Assembly: GCA_030340625.1 (NCBI GenBank)
Contig: JAOPHQ010005730.1
Coordinates: 62,001-126,000 of the forward strand
Length of the DNA stretch: 64,000 nt
Reading direction: 5' to 3'
DNA from: Merluccius polli
Taxonomy: Eukaryota > Chordata > Actinopteri > Gadiformes > Merlucciidae
Shown piece by piece: positions 34,737 through 55,400 of this stretch. The notes under the pieces are model-generated. The model was not told where the DNA came from. It was given only the letters and a program-made list of their open reading frames with translations, and ran no database searches. How positions within the stretch are numbered: the first letter of the stretch is position 1; every line of letters begins with the position of its first letter. The translations under genes and the position numbers were made by a program.

Positions 34737-35963
34737 ATGACCGACTCGGGCCACCTACAGATGGCGACGGGGTCCGTCGGCCCGCTGCACGTGACGCACA
34801 TCGACGCCCCCGGGTATAGCGCTGGGCCCTGCGACCACTGCTCCGCGACCGGCCCCCCGCTCGCCGAGGACGACGACCTCCAGCACCAGCACCACCAGTA
34901 CCACAACCACCAGCACCAGCACCACCACCTGTTGGAGCTGGCGGGGGGGGACAGCACCAGGCTGGTCGGGGTGCAGGTCGCCCTCATCCTGGCCTACAGC
35001 GCCATCATCCTGCTCGGGGTGGTGGGCAACGCTCTGGTCATCTACGTGGTGTTCCGCTTCAAGGCGCTGCGCACCGTCACCAACTTCTTCATCGCCAACC
35101 TGGCCGTGTCCGACCTGTTCATGAGCGCGCTGTGCCTGCCCTTCACCCTCGTGCACACGCTGTACGGCGAGTGGAAGTTCGGCCGCGCGCTGTGCTTCGC
35201 GCTGCCGTGCGCGCAGGCCGCCGCCGTGCACGTGTCCACCATCACGCTGAACGTCATCGCGCTGGACCGCCACCGCAGCGTCGTCTACCACCGCGAGACC
35301 AAGATGGCCAAGGGCACGTGCGCCGCGGTCATCGCCGCCACGTGGGCCGCCGGCGCCCTGCTCGCCAGCCCGCTCGCCGTCTTCCGCGAGTACGGCACGC
35401 TGGACCTGACGCCCGGCACCGCCATCGAGGTGTGCGCCGAGGAGTGGCCCGGCGGCGGCGCGGACGCCACCGTCTACAGCGTGGCCATGCTGCTGGTGCA
35501 GTACGGCCTCCCGCTGGCGGTCAACTCCGTCGCCTACGCGCGCATCTGGAGGACGCTGAGGAGGCACGCGAGTCCCGGGGGCCGCAGCGCCCGCCACCGG
35601 CGGCGGCGGAAGACCACGAAGATGCTGGTGGCGGTGGTGGCGGCGTTCGCGGTGGCGTGGCTGCCGTTCCACGCCTTCCAGTTGGCCGTGGACATCGACA
35701 GCAGCGTGCTGGACATGCGGGACTTCAAGCTGCTCTTCACCGTGTTCCACGTCGTGGCCATGTGCTCCACCTTCGTCAACCCCATCCTGTACGGGTGGAT
35801 GAACAACAGATACCGCGACGCCTTCCGCGCCGTGTGCGGGAAGTGCGAGCTGCGCGTTCGCCGGGGGCCGCGGACCGCCGCCGCACGCGGGCCAACGCGG
35901 AGGGAGGGCGAGGGCCCCGCCGCCCTCGCCACGTGCGCCGATCTCAAAGCCACACACGTGTAA
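34737..35963 (+). CDS. npy2r: Neuropeptide Y receptor type 2
   Basis: Class A G-protein-coupled receptor for NPY/PYY, Gi-coupled, at the plasma membrane, often presynaptic. Single coding exon of 408 residues (human 381). The ATG at 34737 is chosen because a splice acceptor (cttcctag) ends five bases before it; the upstream in-frame ATG at 34671 lies in the intron. Seen: acidic/His-rich N-terminus (His-Gln run at 50-64), TM1 from about 80 (VALILAYSAIILLGVVGNAL), TVTNFFIANLAVSDL in TM2, ALDRHRSVVYH at the end of TM3, ASPLAVFREY in TM4, FAVAWLPFHAFQLAVDIDS in TM6, NPILYGW in TM7, and Cys residues in the tail for palmitoylation. VQVALILAY and AVDIDS are type-2 features; the lrat neighbour agrees with mammalian synteny. 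The exon is extremely GC-rich, unlike its flanks. No Asn-X-Ser/Thr sequon is found before TM1. Confidence 0.95.
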   Translation: MTDSGHLQMATGSVGPLHVTHIDAPGYSAGPCDHCSATGPPLAEDDDLQHQHHQYHNHQHQHHHLLELAGGDSTRLVGVQVALILAYSAIILLGVVGNALVIYVVFRFKALRTVTNFFIANLAVSDLFMSALCLPFTLVHTLYGEWKFGRALCFALPCAQAAAVHVSTITLNVIALDRHRSVVYHRETKMAKGTCAAVIAATWAAGALLASPLAVFREYGTLDLTPGTAIEVCAEEWPGGGADATVYSVAMLLVQYGLPLAVNSVAYARIWRTLRRHASPGGRSARHRRRRKTTKMLVAVVAAFAVAWLPFHAFQLAVDIDSSVLDMRDFKLLFTVFHVVAMCSTFVNPILYGWMNNRYRDAFRAVCGKCELRVRRGPRTAAARGPTRREGEGPAALATCADLKATHV

Positions 35964-36511
35964 ATTACTAGCCGGCGGTTTCTGCGAGGAGGTCAACGAG
36001 GAGGTCAACGAAGGGTCAACGAGAGGTCATTGAAAGTCCCACACGCTCGGTAGTGGGAGATTCAGGGGCGATCTGTCTACCTTGTTGTCACTGTTGGCTC
36101 CGCACGAGACAAGGGGTCTCTGAAGCTTTGGGGCCCGTCGGGACCCGTCGGGACCCACTGACAAGCAGATGGGTTTTATTGGTCCGGCGAGTAAATGTGA
36201 AGTCAGGAGCTGGTGGGAAAGAGCTGCTGTGATTGGATGCTCAAACATAGGGAAGGCATGCGTTATTAGACTCAATAATCATATAACTCCATAAGTTGAA
36301 AACAGCATGAGAAGTAACAACACGTGGGGGGCTTTCATAGTTATTTTGCAATTTGTATTTGTATATTATATTTATTTATTTTATTTCCATATATTTTATT
36401 GTGTGCGGTTTAATCACATGTAGGCCTACTGTATAGCAGAGCTCTGACATTGGCCTAATCATTATTTTTGTTTTTATGCAAGTTGTGTGAACCGTAGAGA
36501 ATGGTATGATA
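35964..36511. other. npy2r 3' flank, probable 3' UTR
   Basis: GC-moderate then AT-rich sequence after the stop codon, with a small direct repeat (gtcgggaccc) at 36137-36157. No gene is recognised. Confidence 0.4.
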
Positions 36512-36722
36512 GTCTACTGTGGTGGTGAGTAGTGATATTGTGTGTTCGACTCCCGGCTGAACGGTCCTGCGTTCGATCCCCAATCTCCACGGCCTACCCT
36601 GTAGCATCTTGAGCAAGATGCCCACCTAACCCCTACATGGGGTTGACACATCTAAATTCTGTATCTGTATCTAAATTCACTATTAGTCACTTTTGATTAA
36701 AGCATTTCCTAAATAATTAAAA
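36512..36722 (+). mobile_element. tRNA-derived SINE with L2-like tail
   Basis: A B-box-like gcgttcgatcccc lies at about 36571. The 3' part ends with cacttttgattaaagcattt followed by cctaaat, corresponding to the conserved tail (ggataaaagcgtctgctaaat type) of fish V-SINE/L2-linked elements. The A-box is weak. Diverged copy. Confidence 0.65.
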
Positions 36723-37113
36723 CAAAGTCAATGGCTCTGGGGCCCAGTTTGTGACTCGAGTTACCTTGGCGTGTATACATGAGCAGATTGCACATCATTT
36801 CTACATCTACATCTAAGGTTAGTTACAAAAAGACCTAATCCTAAAAGCCATAAATCAATACAAAAGCCCAGCTGTCATAAAGGGTCTCCTTGCAGGATTG
36901 TTGCTGTAATTCTTTCATTAAAATAAGTAATTAGATTATTTGCTTGTTGCTGTCTTTCCTTTGGGATTCATACAAAGGAAGGGACATTGAAGCCACTGTC
37001 GTGTCTCTGGTGTTCTTTCTCCTACAGACGGCAGACCATAATATGTATTGATTAAAAGGATAAATGGACTGCATGTGCAGGAGGGAATTGCATTAGCTGG
37101 TTGGCTGTTCTAT
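36723..37113. other. Intergenic sequence, no feature recognised
   Basis: AT-rich DNA between the SINE and the L1 insertion; nothing supportable. Confidence 0.5.
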
Positions 37114-37118
37114 AAAGA

Positions 37119-37601
37119 ATGGTTCCATTGAACGAAAATCTGCGGCTCATACAATACAAGCTCATGACCAGAATATATTACACAAGATCAAAAATAAATA
37201 CATTTGATGCCTCTTTCTCCCCTGTTTGTGTTAAATGTGGCGTACACGAGGAAACAATTATACATGCTTTCTGGGAATGTGAGAAGATCCGTAAGGGATG
37301 GTTAGAGATTCAAAAATGGATGACCACCACTTGTAAAATTAAATTTGAATTCACAGCCATGAGATGTATTTTCCAAAGTACAAACACGCTAAAATATCCC
37401 ATTGGATGGATGGTCATCTTCTCTTCTTTGGTTTATAAAAAGTTAATATTAAAGGATTGGAAGGGTTTAGAGGGCCCATCAATACAGCAATGGAAGGGTC
37501 TAATGAAATACTATTTAAGTATAGAAAGATCAATGTTCGAAGACCGGAACAGAAGGCGACAATTCAATAAGGTGTGGCAGGACTTCTATGAAGCCTTGTA
37601 A
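37119..37601 (+). pseudogene. L1 ORF2 C-terminal fragment, open reading frame of 160 codons
   Basis: This open frame carries the C-terminal zinc-knuckle region of a LINE ORF2 (CVKC...HAFWEC). Its apparent start, MVPLN, is encoded by the duplicated target site rather than by the element. Undamaged over 160 codons, which suggests a fairly recent insertion, but it has no catalytic domain. Confidence 0.8.
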
Positions 37602-37993
37602 ATTTTAAAAGCCAAGGAATAGGGACAAGGTATGATGACTTTGAGCTGGGAACCAAGGGTGTGCGTGTGCGTGTGTGTGAGTGCGTGTGGGTGTGTGGAT
37701 GTGTGTGTGTGTGTGTGTGTGTGTGAGGGTGTGAGGGTGTGTGTGAGGGTGGGTGTGAGGAAGGGTTGAGTGGGGGAGGGAGGGTTTGTTTGTGTGTCAA
37801 AATGTATTTGTGTGGTGGGAGGGTGTCTGGGGGTGTGTGTGTTCATGTTGGGCGCATGAATGTGTGAGTATGAGTGTTGTTAATAGCATAGAGAGGTTAC
37901 CATACTGTGGAATGTAACAGAGTACTGTACGATACATGCATACTGATACCTGTATTGCCTCTTGCATGCAATAATAAAAATAATTATATAAAA
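37133..37993 (+). mobile_element. 5'-truncated L1-type LINE insertion
   Basis: The 19-base word aaagaatggttccattgaa occurs at 37114-37132 and 37994-38012, a target-site duplication. Between them are the C-terminal end of an L1/Tx1-like ORF2, a 3' UTR with GT-rich repeats (37655-37780) and an A-rich tail (37969-37993). The ORF2 part has the zinc-knuckle-like CVKCGVHEETIIHAFWECEK typical of L1 reverse transcriptase C-termini, then a Trp-rich tail ending WQDFYEAL. Endonuclease and reverse transcriptase cores are missing. Confidence 0.85.
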
Positions 37994-38012
37994 AAAGAAT
38001 GGTTCCATTGAA

Positions 38013-39901
38013 AGCGAAGGCAGGGCACAAAGTTAAAGCATAAAGTCATATATATGTATATATTACCCTCACAGTACAATTCATATTGCAAATATTCTAA
38101 AAATAATGAAGAAACCAACTAAGTTATGAAAAAAGTGCCACATGGTTATTGCATGTACATCGTGGGTGTGCCTACCTTTCTCATGCTTTTTTCTCTTTCT
38201 TTTACTGGCTCTCTGGAAGGAAAAAGCATGGCCTGTTGCAATGTTTATGTTTCAAAGCTTTTATTGCTAGCCTCAATAATGCATGGCATGTTGTATTATA
38301 CTGCCATGCATATTGACTGAGAAAAGCTACCCAACTTACAGTGGCTGGAAACATCAAGGTTTGAAAGCCAGTTTAGTTAGTTTATGTTGTGTACCTGTAT
38401 GTACCAGCCTGCTACCAGGCTCCACATTATATGGATATTATACTCCACACTCAGCTCACAGCTCACGACAGTCACAACTGATAACAGACACTCAACAAAG
38501 ACTTCAAGGCGTCAGACTTGATACTCGAGCACCCTCTGCTGGCCGACACCAGAAGACCATCACAAGCCGTATGGGGTCAATGTATTTTAAATCTGGACTA
38601 TGTACAAGGTTGCATAGTCCAGATTTTTAAAAATCAACAGTGAAATTGGTTTGAATCGAGTTCTATTGAGTGTTGTAAGTCATTAGCCAATAATTGGGTC
38701 AGATTGTAGGCCTAGTTACCGTACATGTACAAGTTTCTGACTTTTCTGAAGAAGTCGTCACTTAAACTGTGTGTCTTTAGATATTTTGGAACACAGCTGA
38801 GCAGTGGATAGGAGAGATTTGAGAGTTAGGACATGAAGAGGAGCTAAGGAAGTGTAGGTGGATAAGAAAAAACTAAAAAACTTAAAATTTTAATCTTGAT
38901 CTTAACTCCTCTAAAAGCATCCATGTGTCTCATTGGCTAAGAGTGACTTTAGGAAGCCAAAAGGCAGACCAAGCCCTAGTACTACTTTCTACTGGTGGAC
39001 CGACACTGAAAAAAACACAGAGAATGATTAAAAATGATGACGTTGTGTATGTGTGTACAATGAGACTTCAGTAGTGTGTTTCCTTATCTTTCTTTATGTA
39101 GGACCACCAAATTATACAACAAAGTAATAGGGTTAGCAGCTTCACCCTAAGCACCTTCTTCTTAGTTTTTATCATCAACAGTTAATGGCCATCTTGTCCT
39201 AATGGTTTTATTTGATTTATATACAAAACAATGACTCAAGTGTAACTTCAGTGTTTGACTTAGATTCTTTATTATTATTATTATTATTAGTATGAGTATT
39301 ATTATGATTATGATTATGATTATTATTATTATTCAGTTCATAATACTACAGCAGTACTTGTGTATTTGCAGTTGTTCTCGAGTTAATCTACCAACTGTTG
39401 GCTTAACTATTAGCTGGAGCACTTCAAAATAGGGTATATTTCTTAAATAATAATCGTTGTTCATTTTGAAAATATCGTTCTTAGACCTCTTACATCGTAA
39501 ATAAAGTGTAGTCAGTGTTTCAATATAGCTTTAAAATAAGATTTTTTTCAAACACTTTCCAAATAGACGTCCATCGTCATTCAATACATATTCCCTTTTT
39601 AATCTGATTGTTTTCCAAAGGAGACAACAAAATGAGACAATATGTTATGAGATAAGTGGTACATACCATTGTATTTTGCTGTATGTGAAGAGCAAATCAA
39701 ATCGATTTTCAATTCTGTTCAAATCTCTTTGACAAAATGTCAGTGTAGTCAGTGATGTAAAAGCTTAGGTGGCATTCGCTGAACGTAAGAATGTAGATTA
39801 ACAATACATGACACAATTGTAGAAGTGTGTATGTTCGTGTATGTGTGTGTGTGAGTAGCTATATAGCCTTGACTGTATTATACGTTCATGAACATGGTCC
39901 T
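38013..39901. other. Intergenic; right part likely pdlim3 3' UTR
   Basis: No open gene structure. Includes an (ATT)n tract at 39267-39335. A minus-strand AATAAA-like motif near 39272-39280 could end the pdlim3 transcript, about 620 bases after its stop codon. Confidence 0.35.
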
Positions 39902-48869
<8,968 letters not shown>

Positions 48870-50134
48870 GTCTGTACGTCTCTCCCTGCAACCAAGAGAC
48901 CTGGGGAGGGGTGTGTTGTGTGTGTGAGACGGTGGCCCCGCACACTGTGGCGAACACAGTTAAAAGGCATGGTTATGACTACGCTGTGGAGACTTTTAAC
49001 CAGCTGAGTGGTCCAAAGGAGGGGGGGGGGGGGGGGGGGCGGAGACTTTTTTAACCCCACCCTAAGTGTAAGGTCATTGGGCAGATTTAGGAAACACACT
49101 CATGTGCAGAGCTTTCTTTCTTCTCCCTCTCTCCTCCTCACCCACTTCTTCTTCCGAGCCTGGTTTTCATCTTTATAGCGTAGAAACATTTGGTTGATTA
49201 TTCACCGTTGCATGCCTTCTCATCTGCCCTATGCAACATTTTAATTTAGTTGGATATTAATACGTTCCACCTCCAAGCACATTTTTTACCCTTAAAAATA
49301 CAACTCCTAGACTTGACTTTCAGACGCTGCAGCAATGTAATGTAACTTAATGCAATGTAAGCCCATGTCTACTCCTCACCTCAGCCTAGCAGGGCGCTGG
49401 GGAGCCGGGCCTTTGCCTTTAAGGCCGTGTGGTCTCCTCTGGCTGTGCTGGAAGGATCTCACTGCTCCTGTCCTTATTTGGTGTGGGGGTTCGGCTCGGC
49501 GGCGCTACGGCTCTGGACGACGCGAAGCTGTACAGCACATTCCTCCAGCTGCCATTGATCTGGACGAAGCCCTGCAGGTTCCTCCTCACTCACCCAGTAG
49601 CTCATTACCATGCTGTCTCTTTGTCTCTCTATCATATTCTCTCTCTTTAGTCTCCCCCCCCCCCCCCCCCCCCCCCATCACATCATCAACAGGAACCAGC
49701 TTCATGCTTCCATTCATTCATACTTAAAATGTCGTTGTGAAACGCTAAAAGTGGCGTCTGCTTTTTGTCTGTGACTTTGTGTTTTGAAAAAAAAAAAGGG
49801 TTATTTCCGCTACCTCTGGCCTTTTTGCGATCTTTTGATGTATTATCGTGGTGAGTCACCCGCTGGCTTTGTTTGAGACAGCCGTAGAAAAAGGCAACCG
49901 AATCTACTGTTCAGTTAACATGTCCAGTTAATGTGGCGTTTAGGGGCCCCATGCTAATGACCAGCAAGTGATTGTAAGTCTGTGTCTGTGTTAAAACAAC
50001 ATCTTCAACATAACGTCTACGTATGAGGCACCAATGGACACATGGCTGTGGATTAACATCCTATATTAGATCTGTAATTCACAACAGACTTAGAGTCTCG
50101 TTACATAAACCTGATGAGAGAAAAAGATGGTAAA
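48870..50134. other. Region between pdlim3 start and sorbs2 3' end
   Basis: Holds pdlim3 5' UTR/promoter on the minus strand, a poly-G (49020-49039) and a poly-C (49656-49676) tract. No TATA box or distinct promoter element could be named with confidence. Confidence 0.4.
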
Positions 50135-52400
50135 ATAAATAATTAGCTTACGTTTTATTAGCAACAAAGCCCTATAAAACAATTCAACCAAAAGAGTGTA
50201 GAAATTCTTCAGTCCAAGAATGCATTAAAACCCATCACTTTTTAAATGAAATCATAGATTTAGCCCACAATAGGAGCTCATTGCGAATGTCCAGCGTCTG
50301 TCCACATCAGTCCACCACACCAGTTTTAAATGCATCCTACAAGCTATACAAGAACAGGATACGTTTGTCACAATTATGTGCATACTCTCAAACAACTTCC
50401 AACTTGTTAGTATGGGAAAATGTTTTCATGAAGCCAATACACAATACATGGCATTTTTTTTGCATTTAGGTTACATGTGTCGTGTAGTTGACTCCATATT
50501 TGTGTGTGCTCAATAAAGGCAAATTCACGCATTAACAGAACACAAAATAAGTTCATAAAAATGACTAAATGTAGTGACAGTGGCACCACTTATAAGGAGA
50601 AGGATATATAAAGGAAGAATGAGAGAAAACCAAATATAATTGTGGGTGAGAAAAATTATGACTTTATAAAGCAGTGGTATGTTGGCCATTTCACACCTCT
50701 CATACAAAAAGGCTTACAAAAATACACAGACACACAACAGACACACACACACACGGTGATCTCACATCAAGAGAAGCGTACAGGACGGAGCGATGTGAAG
50801 AAAACAATATATGATCAAAATCAACAACAATAAGGTGCTTCAACAATAGTTTGCTTTGTCAGTGTCCAATCCTACGTGAATAATACAAGTAAAAGTAACC
50901 TAAAACAATGAAGCATAGTCACTGGAGGTCAGAGGTCAGATTGCCCTGCTGTGTACCACCATGTTATTTATATATAACAACACTACATAGCCGTGACACC
51001 CTAAGCACTCAACAGTGGTGACAGTCACAATACCGCTAACATATTATTGGATGAAATGCTAATTCAACCTGCATCTGATATAAATAAATACAGAATAAAT
51101 TCATACAAGGTCTGGTTGTGACATGAAATACATCATAGGCCCATAGCTACTTCCGTTTGTTTACTTCCACATGTGTATATCGACTACCTACCTAGAAAAA
51201 GATACTCCTTGGAAATAAAGTACTGCTTGAAAAATCAGCGTACTGCTGTCAAAATATATTAAAAGCACACTTTACCTTAAGTCACTTGAATGAGAACCAA
51301 AGAACACACAGTTGGTACAAAGTGAACTTTTTTCTGGATGGACAGAATATCTAACACATAGTTGGATCAGCAATTGTTCTGTTATAAATACATAAAAAGT
51401 CAGTTATCTTTTTGCATAAAATTCCCAAAACATGATACTAATACTCCCCCATAAATCCCAAATCATATTTGCCAGTGTCCTGCTGTTAGACTGGGTGTGA
51501 AATATTAATAAAGGCTTAGGTAAATTCATCAAAGTGCATGAATCTCAACATGAAGAGGAAAAAAAACATTATAGAAAAAAATGTGTAAATGAAAAGTATG
51601 TTTGGAACCAAGTCTCTAATCACTTTTGTATTCACTGTACTTATGTGGATACAGTTAATACAAAGGGCTGATTCCAACATCTTTATTGACATTACTTTTC
51701 AATAATAACGGGTGGAAAGGTAACTGGCATCCTTCAACCTGACAACGCAACATGGGTAATGGCTGCAATGGGCATGATACAAAACAGATAGCATACATTA
51801 AATGTTTCTGTGTACAAATAACGTACACGGAAAGTATTTTAATACTCGCCTCACTGACGTACGACTCTGCGACTGAATGTGATTGCGCCTTTGTGAGGTT
51901 TTTTTGGATTCAAAACACTGAATAATGGAAATGTGGGAAAAACGTAGCAAAAATAAGTAGCCAAATGTGAACATACATTGGCAGTTCACCGAAGCTACAA
52001 TTATTGCTTCGGAGTGAACCACCATAAATATATTCTTAAAAAATACAGTGAACAAAAGGCACCCTGGGTGGAGCACTATTGATTTCACTCTACTGAGCTG
52101 TCCTTCATTCTGCATCGCTCTTTCAGGGTCAAAGGGGTCAAGGGTCACGGGCTAGAATACAAAGCTCGGATGCACCACTACACGGAAAATCAAAACAGGG
52201 GTGGAGCCTTTTGTCTCTTAGGTGAAATCAGTCTAACGTTGGCTAGTTACAGCTGAAAGCTCGGTGTCCGTGTCCTAGGTTGAAGGATCTAGCGCGACCC
52301 TTCTGGAGATGTGGTATGCGGTGGGAATCGTGCTCGGGTCATGAGTGGTTCATACGGTAAGGGGACGAGGGCAGAGGTTGTTGGCCGTCCGGAGCGGTAA
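50135..52400 (-). other. Probable sorbs2 3' UTR
   Basis: AT-rich sequence after the sorbs2 stop codon, with no other gene or transposon recognised. A minus-strand AATAAA at 50154-50159 would give a 3' UTR of about 2.3 kb; nearer signals may be used as well. Confidence 0.45.
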
Positions 52401-55400
52401 TTATAGCTGCTTCACGTAGTTTCCTGGGAAGGTCCCAAACAGCTTGCTCCGACGAGACGTCCCTGTTGAGAAATAAACAAAAACAAACGTTGGGGGATAA
52501 GACTAAAAAAGAGATGCAACAAGAGATGGTGGAAAGCACACTCTTAACAGCTTTGTATGGTCAATTCATTTTCGTGACCTGCGTTTACGCAAGACACAAC
52601 TGGGAAGCTGCAGCTGAAGGAGGGTTTAAAAGTTAAACTACAGCATCCTCTAGTGGCAAAGATATTCATGTTCGGCCTTCTTTGAAAGCTGGTACAAACT
52701 GTCCATCATATTCTGTTCTTTACCTTACACAAGATATGTTAATATTGCATCACCTAAAACCAGTCCTTAGGCTTCTTTTTTTAACTTTTATTTAAGATCT
52801 GCAACGTAAAAATGTACGACCATAGTCTGAAACAAAAGCAAGGTCTTTCTTGTCAAACAGAAGAAGGTAGGCAGGATCTGGGCTTTCCTTACCAACAAAC
52901 CAGCCATCGTCACACTTCTCCATCACATCGACGATGTCTCCCTCTCTGAGCTCCAGTTCATCTTCATTGCGAGGCGAGTAATTGTACAGGGCTCTGAACC
53001 TGTCGCCACAAATGGGAGGCAGTTATATTTACCATCCAGTCATTCAGCAGACACTGTTATGTTACGTTAGTGACTTACAGTGAATTCAGACACATGTCAT
53101 TAATTTGCTTGGCTGAGGCATCTAGTTCAAGGATGCCTACAACCAGACATTGTGGGTGCGAACCCAGAACCCTTTGGCTGGGATTCAAACACCCTAACCA
53201 CCACACTACACTGTCCTGCCCCTGGTTATGATTTTATAACAAGATGATTGTCATTATGTGTTACAAAATGTTGTAGGTGTGGCAAAAAGTACTGTAATGT
53301 TAGTGTTACAGACGATTTGAGTCATTAATACGGTCATAATGAGATGGATATTCACTTACGGATCTCCTCCGCCTTGGAGGGCGTCTTGCACAAATCGCTA
53401 AAGGAGACAAAGAGAAGTACAGACAGAGAGAGAGTGAGAGAGCGAGAGAGAGAGAGAGAGAATAACCATATGAATAAATAGGAATAAAGGCAGTTCATGC
53501 AAACAAAGTACGACAGGATTCCTATAAATCCTCAAGTTTCTTTACCAGAAATGGACATTGGAGGAAAGACCAACAGCAACCAACCAAGCAACAAACCAAA
53601 CAACCAAGCCTCGAAACCATTTACTTAGCAGGAATACATTTTTCTCATTCCCTAAAACAAGAGCAAAACCCACAACCATGCACCACCAGACATGACACAT
53701 GAAACACTCCTTAATAGATGAAGTATTAGAGGTCTCGCACAGCTAGTAGGATTATACAGTATGGGGCGACGGGGACACAGAGACCCCCCTACCCTGCGAC
53801 CTCTAGCCATCGACAGAGGCGACCTCCTGGCCAGGACGGGGCTGCGGGGGGGTTTACCATCAACCACCACATCGTGCTTATATGCCGGCTGAAATAACCA
53901 GAGACGCAACTCACTCTTAACACTTAAGGCGTGACACATTTGCCCAGACAAAAAAGCACATATGCGAGCACACGTCATGCCGCAACAGAAAACGGCAATC
54001 TACGGAAGGGGAGGCGTTAATGACGGTAATCACACGCCAAGGACACACACACACACACACACGCTTCAGGCGGCCATGTTCCTTTACCCAGGCATTTAGC
54101 TCTTGTCAACAAACGCCAACAGCAGTCACTGGCACCAATGTTAACAGGCACACAACATCATCTCTCAGCACCGTATGTTACCTCAACGTTTAGAGACTAC
54201 AATAAACACTAGACTTTCCAGCCCACATGAACACCATCACCGCTGTTATCGATCACTACAAGCGTCGTCAACGGCACATCCAAGCTCCAGCAAGCAGCTG
54301 TACTGTACCTTGAGCTTGGCACACCTAGGCATTTGTAGGGGTGGGGTTGATGGAGGAGGAGGTGGTGAAAGGGAAGGAGGAGGAGGAGGAGATGGAACGG
54401 GAGATGGAGATGGAGGTGAAGGGGGAGGAGGAGATGGAGCGGGAGGAGGTGAAGGGGGAGGAGAAGGAGAGCAGGGTGGAGGATGGGGAGGTGATGGAGA
54501 AAGGCGGAGAAGGAGGTCTGAGTCTGGCCGCATGTCTGGGGATGCCAGGCGTGGAGGCGGAGAGGAGCTTGGAGGAGGAAGGGGAGGATGGGAGCTGTGT
54601 GAGACAAACTGTTGCAGTGGGTCCAGATGTGGAGGGTGGTGCGGCACCGGCGGTGGACTGATAGGGGACAGGAGGAGGTGGGGTTGGGTTGACGGGGTAC
54701 GGGGGGGATCGGTCAGCGGAGGAGGAGCGCTAGAGGGAGCAGTAGTAAGAGCATTGGTGCTGCCTCTATCGCCGCCTTGCTGGTGAGAGGTAATAGAGGC
54801 TGAAGAGGGGGTAGGGGAGGAGCAAGGAGATGGTGGTGGTGGTGGTGGTGGTGGAGGTGGAGGTGGAGGCTGCGGCGTTAGCGCAGGGGACGAAGAGAGG
54901 TGGAGGTGAGCGAGGGGTTTCAAAGTGGTCGGGCCGACGGCAGCCTATAGGGAAGCAATGACACACATCCATCCTGAGATGAATCCCGTGGCGGGATCAG
55001 GGTTGAAGACAAAGGAGACTTAACGGCAGCTAAACCAACCGGAGACACACTCTAGCAACTAAGATACACATGATAACCTCACGTTTCCATCATGTTTTAT
55101 TCGGAAAATCCTCACAGCATTTTTAAAATCTGCAAGTGTACGCCCAAGCAGCACGCTCTACCTTTTGGGTGTCATTAGGCATTTTACTGTCGGCTTCTTC
55201 TTCACTTCCAACTCCCTCCTCTTCCTGAATGAAAAGCTCAATACAGCCCTCCTCTGTGACCGTTGGCAGCCGACCGGCCTCTACAGGGGGATCGTTCACC
55301 GGTTTCATGGGCTTTTCCCAACCGACAGACAGAGGTTCAATAGTTACTGGCTTATGGCACTCTAGTCGAATGCCGCTCATTGATTGGCCGACTGGTGCGC

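Noticed and set aside
35132..35971. 279-codon Arg/Ala-rich frame on the npy2r strand
   Set aside because: Frame-shifted shadow of npy2r; no start context and no recognisable fold.
34755..36008. 417-codon open frame antisense to npy2r
   Set aside because: Shadow of the GC-rich receptor exon; composition is Gly/Ala/His/Arg-biased with no domain, while the sense strand encodes a complete receptor.
53160..53222. Possible tRNA gene
   Set aside because: Head of a SINE: tail sequence follows and stems do not pair.
54175..54786. Gly/Glu-rich plus-strand frames opposite the proline-rich sorbs2 exon
   Set aside because: Direct complement of polyproline codons; no domain.
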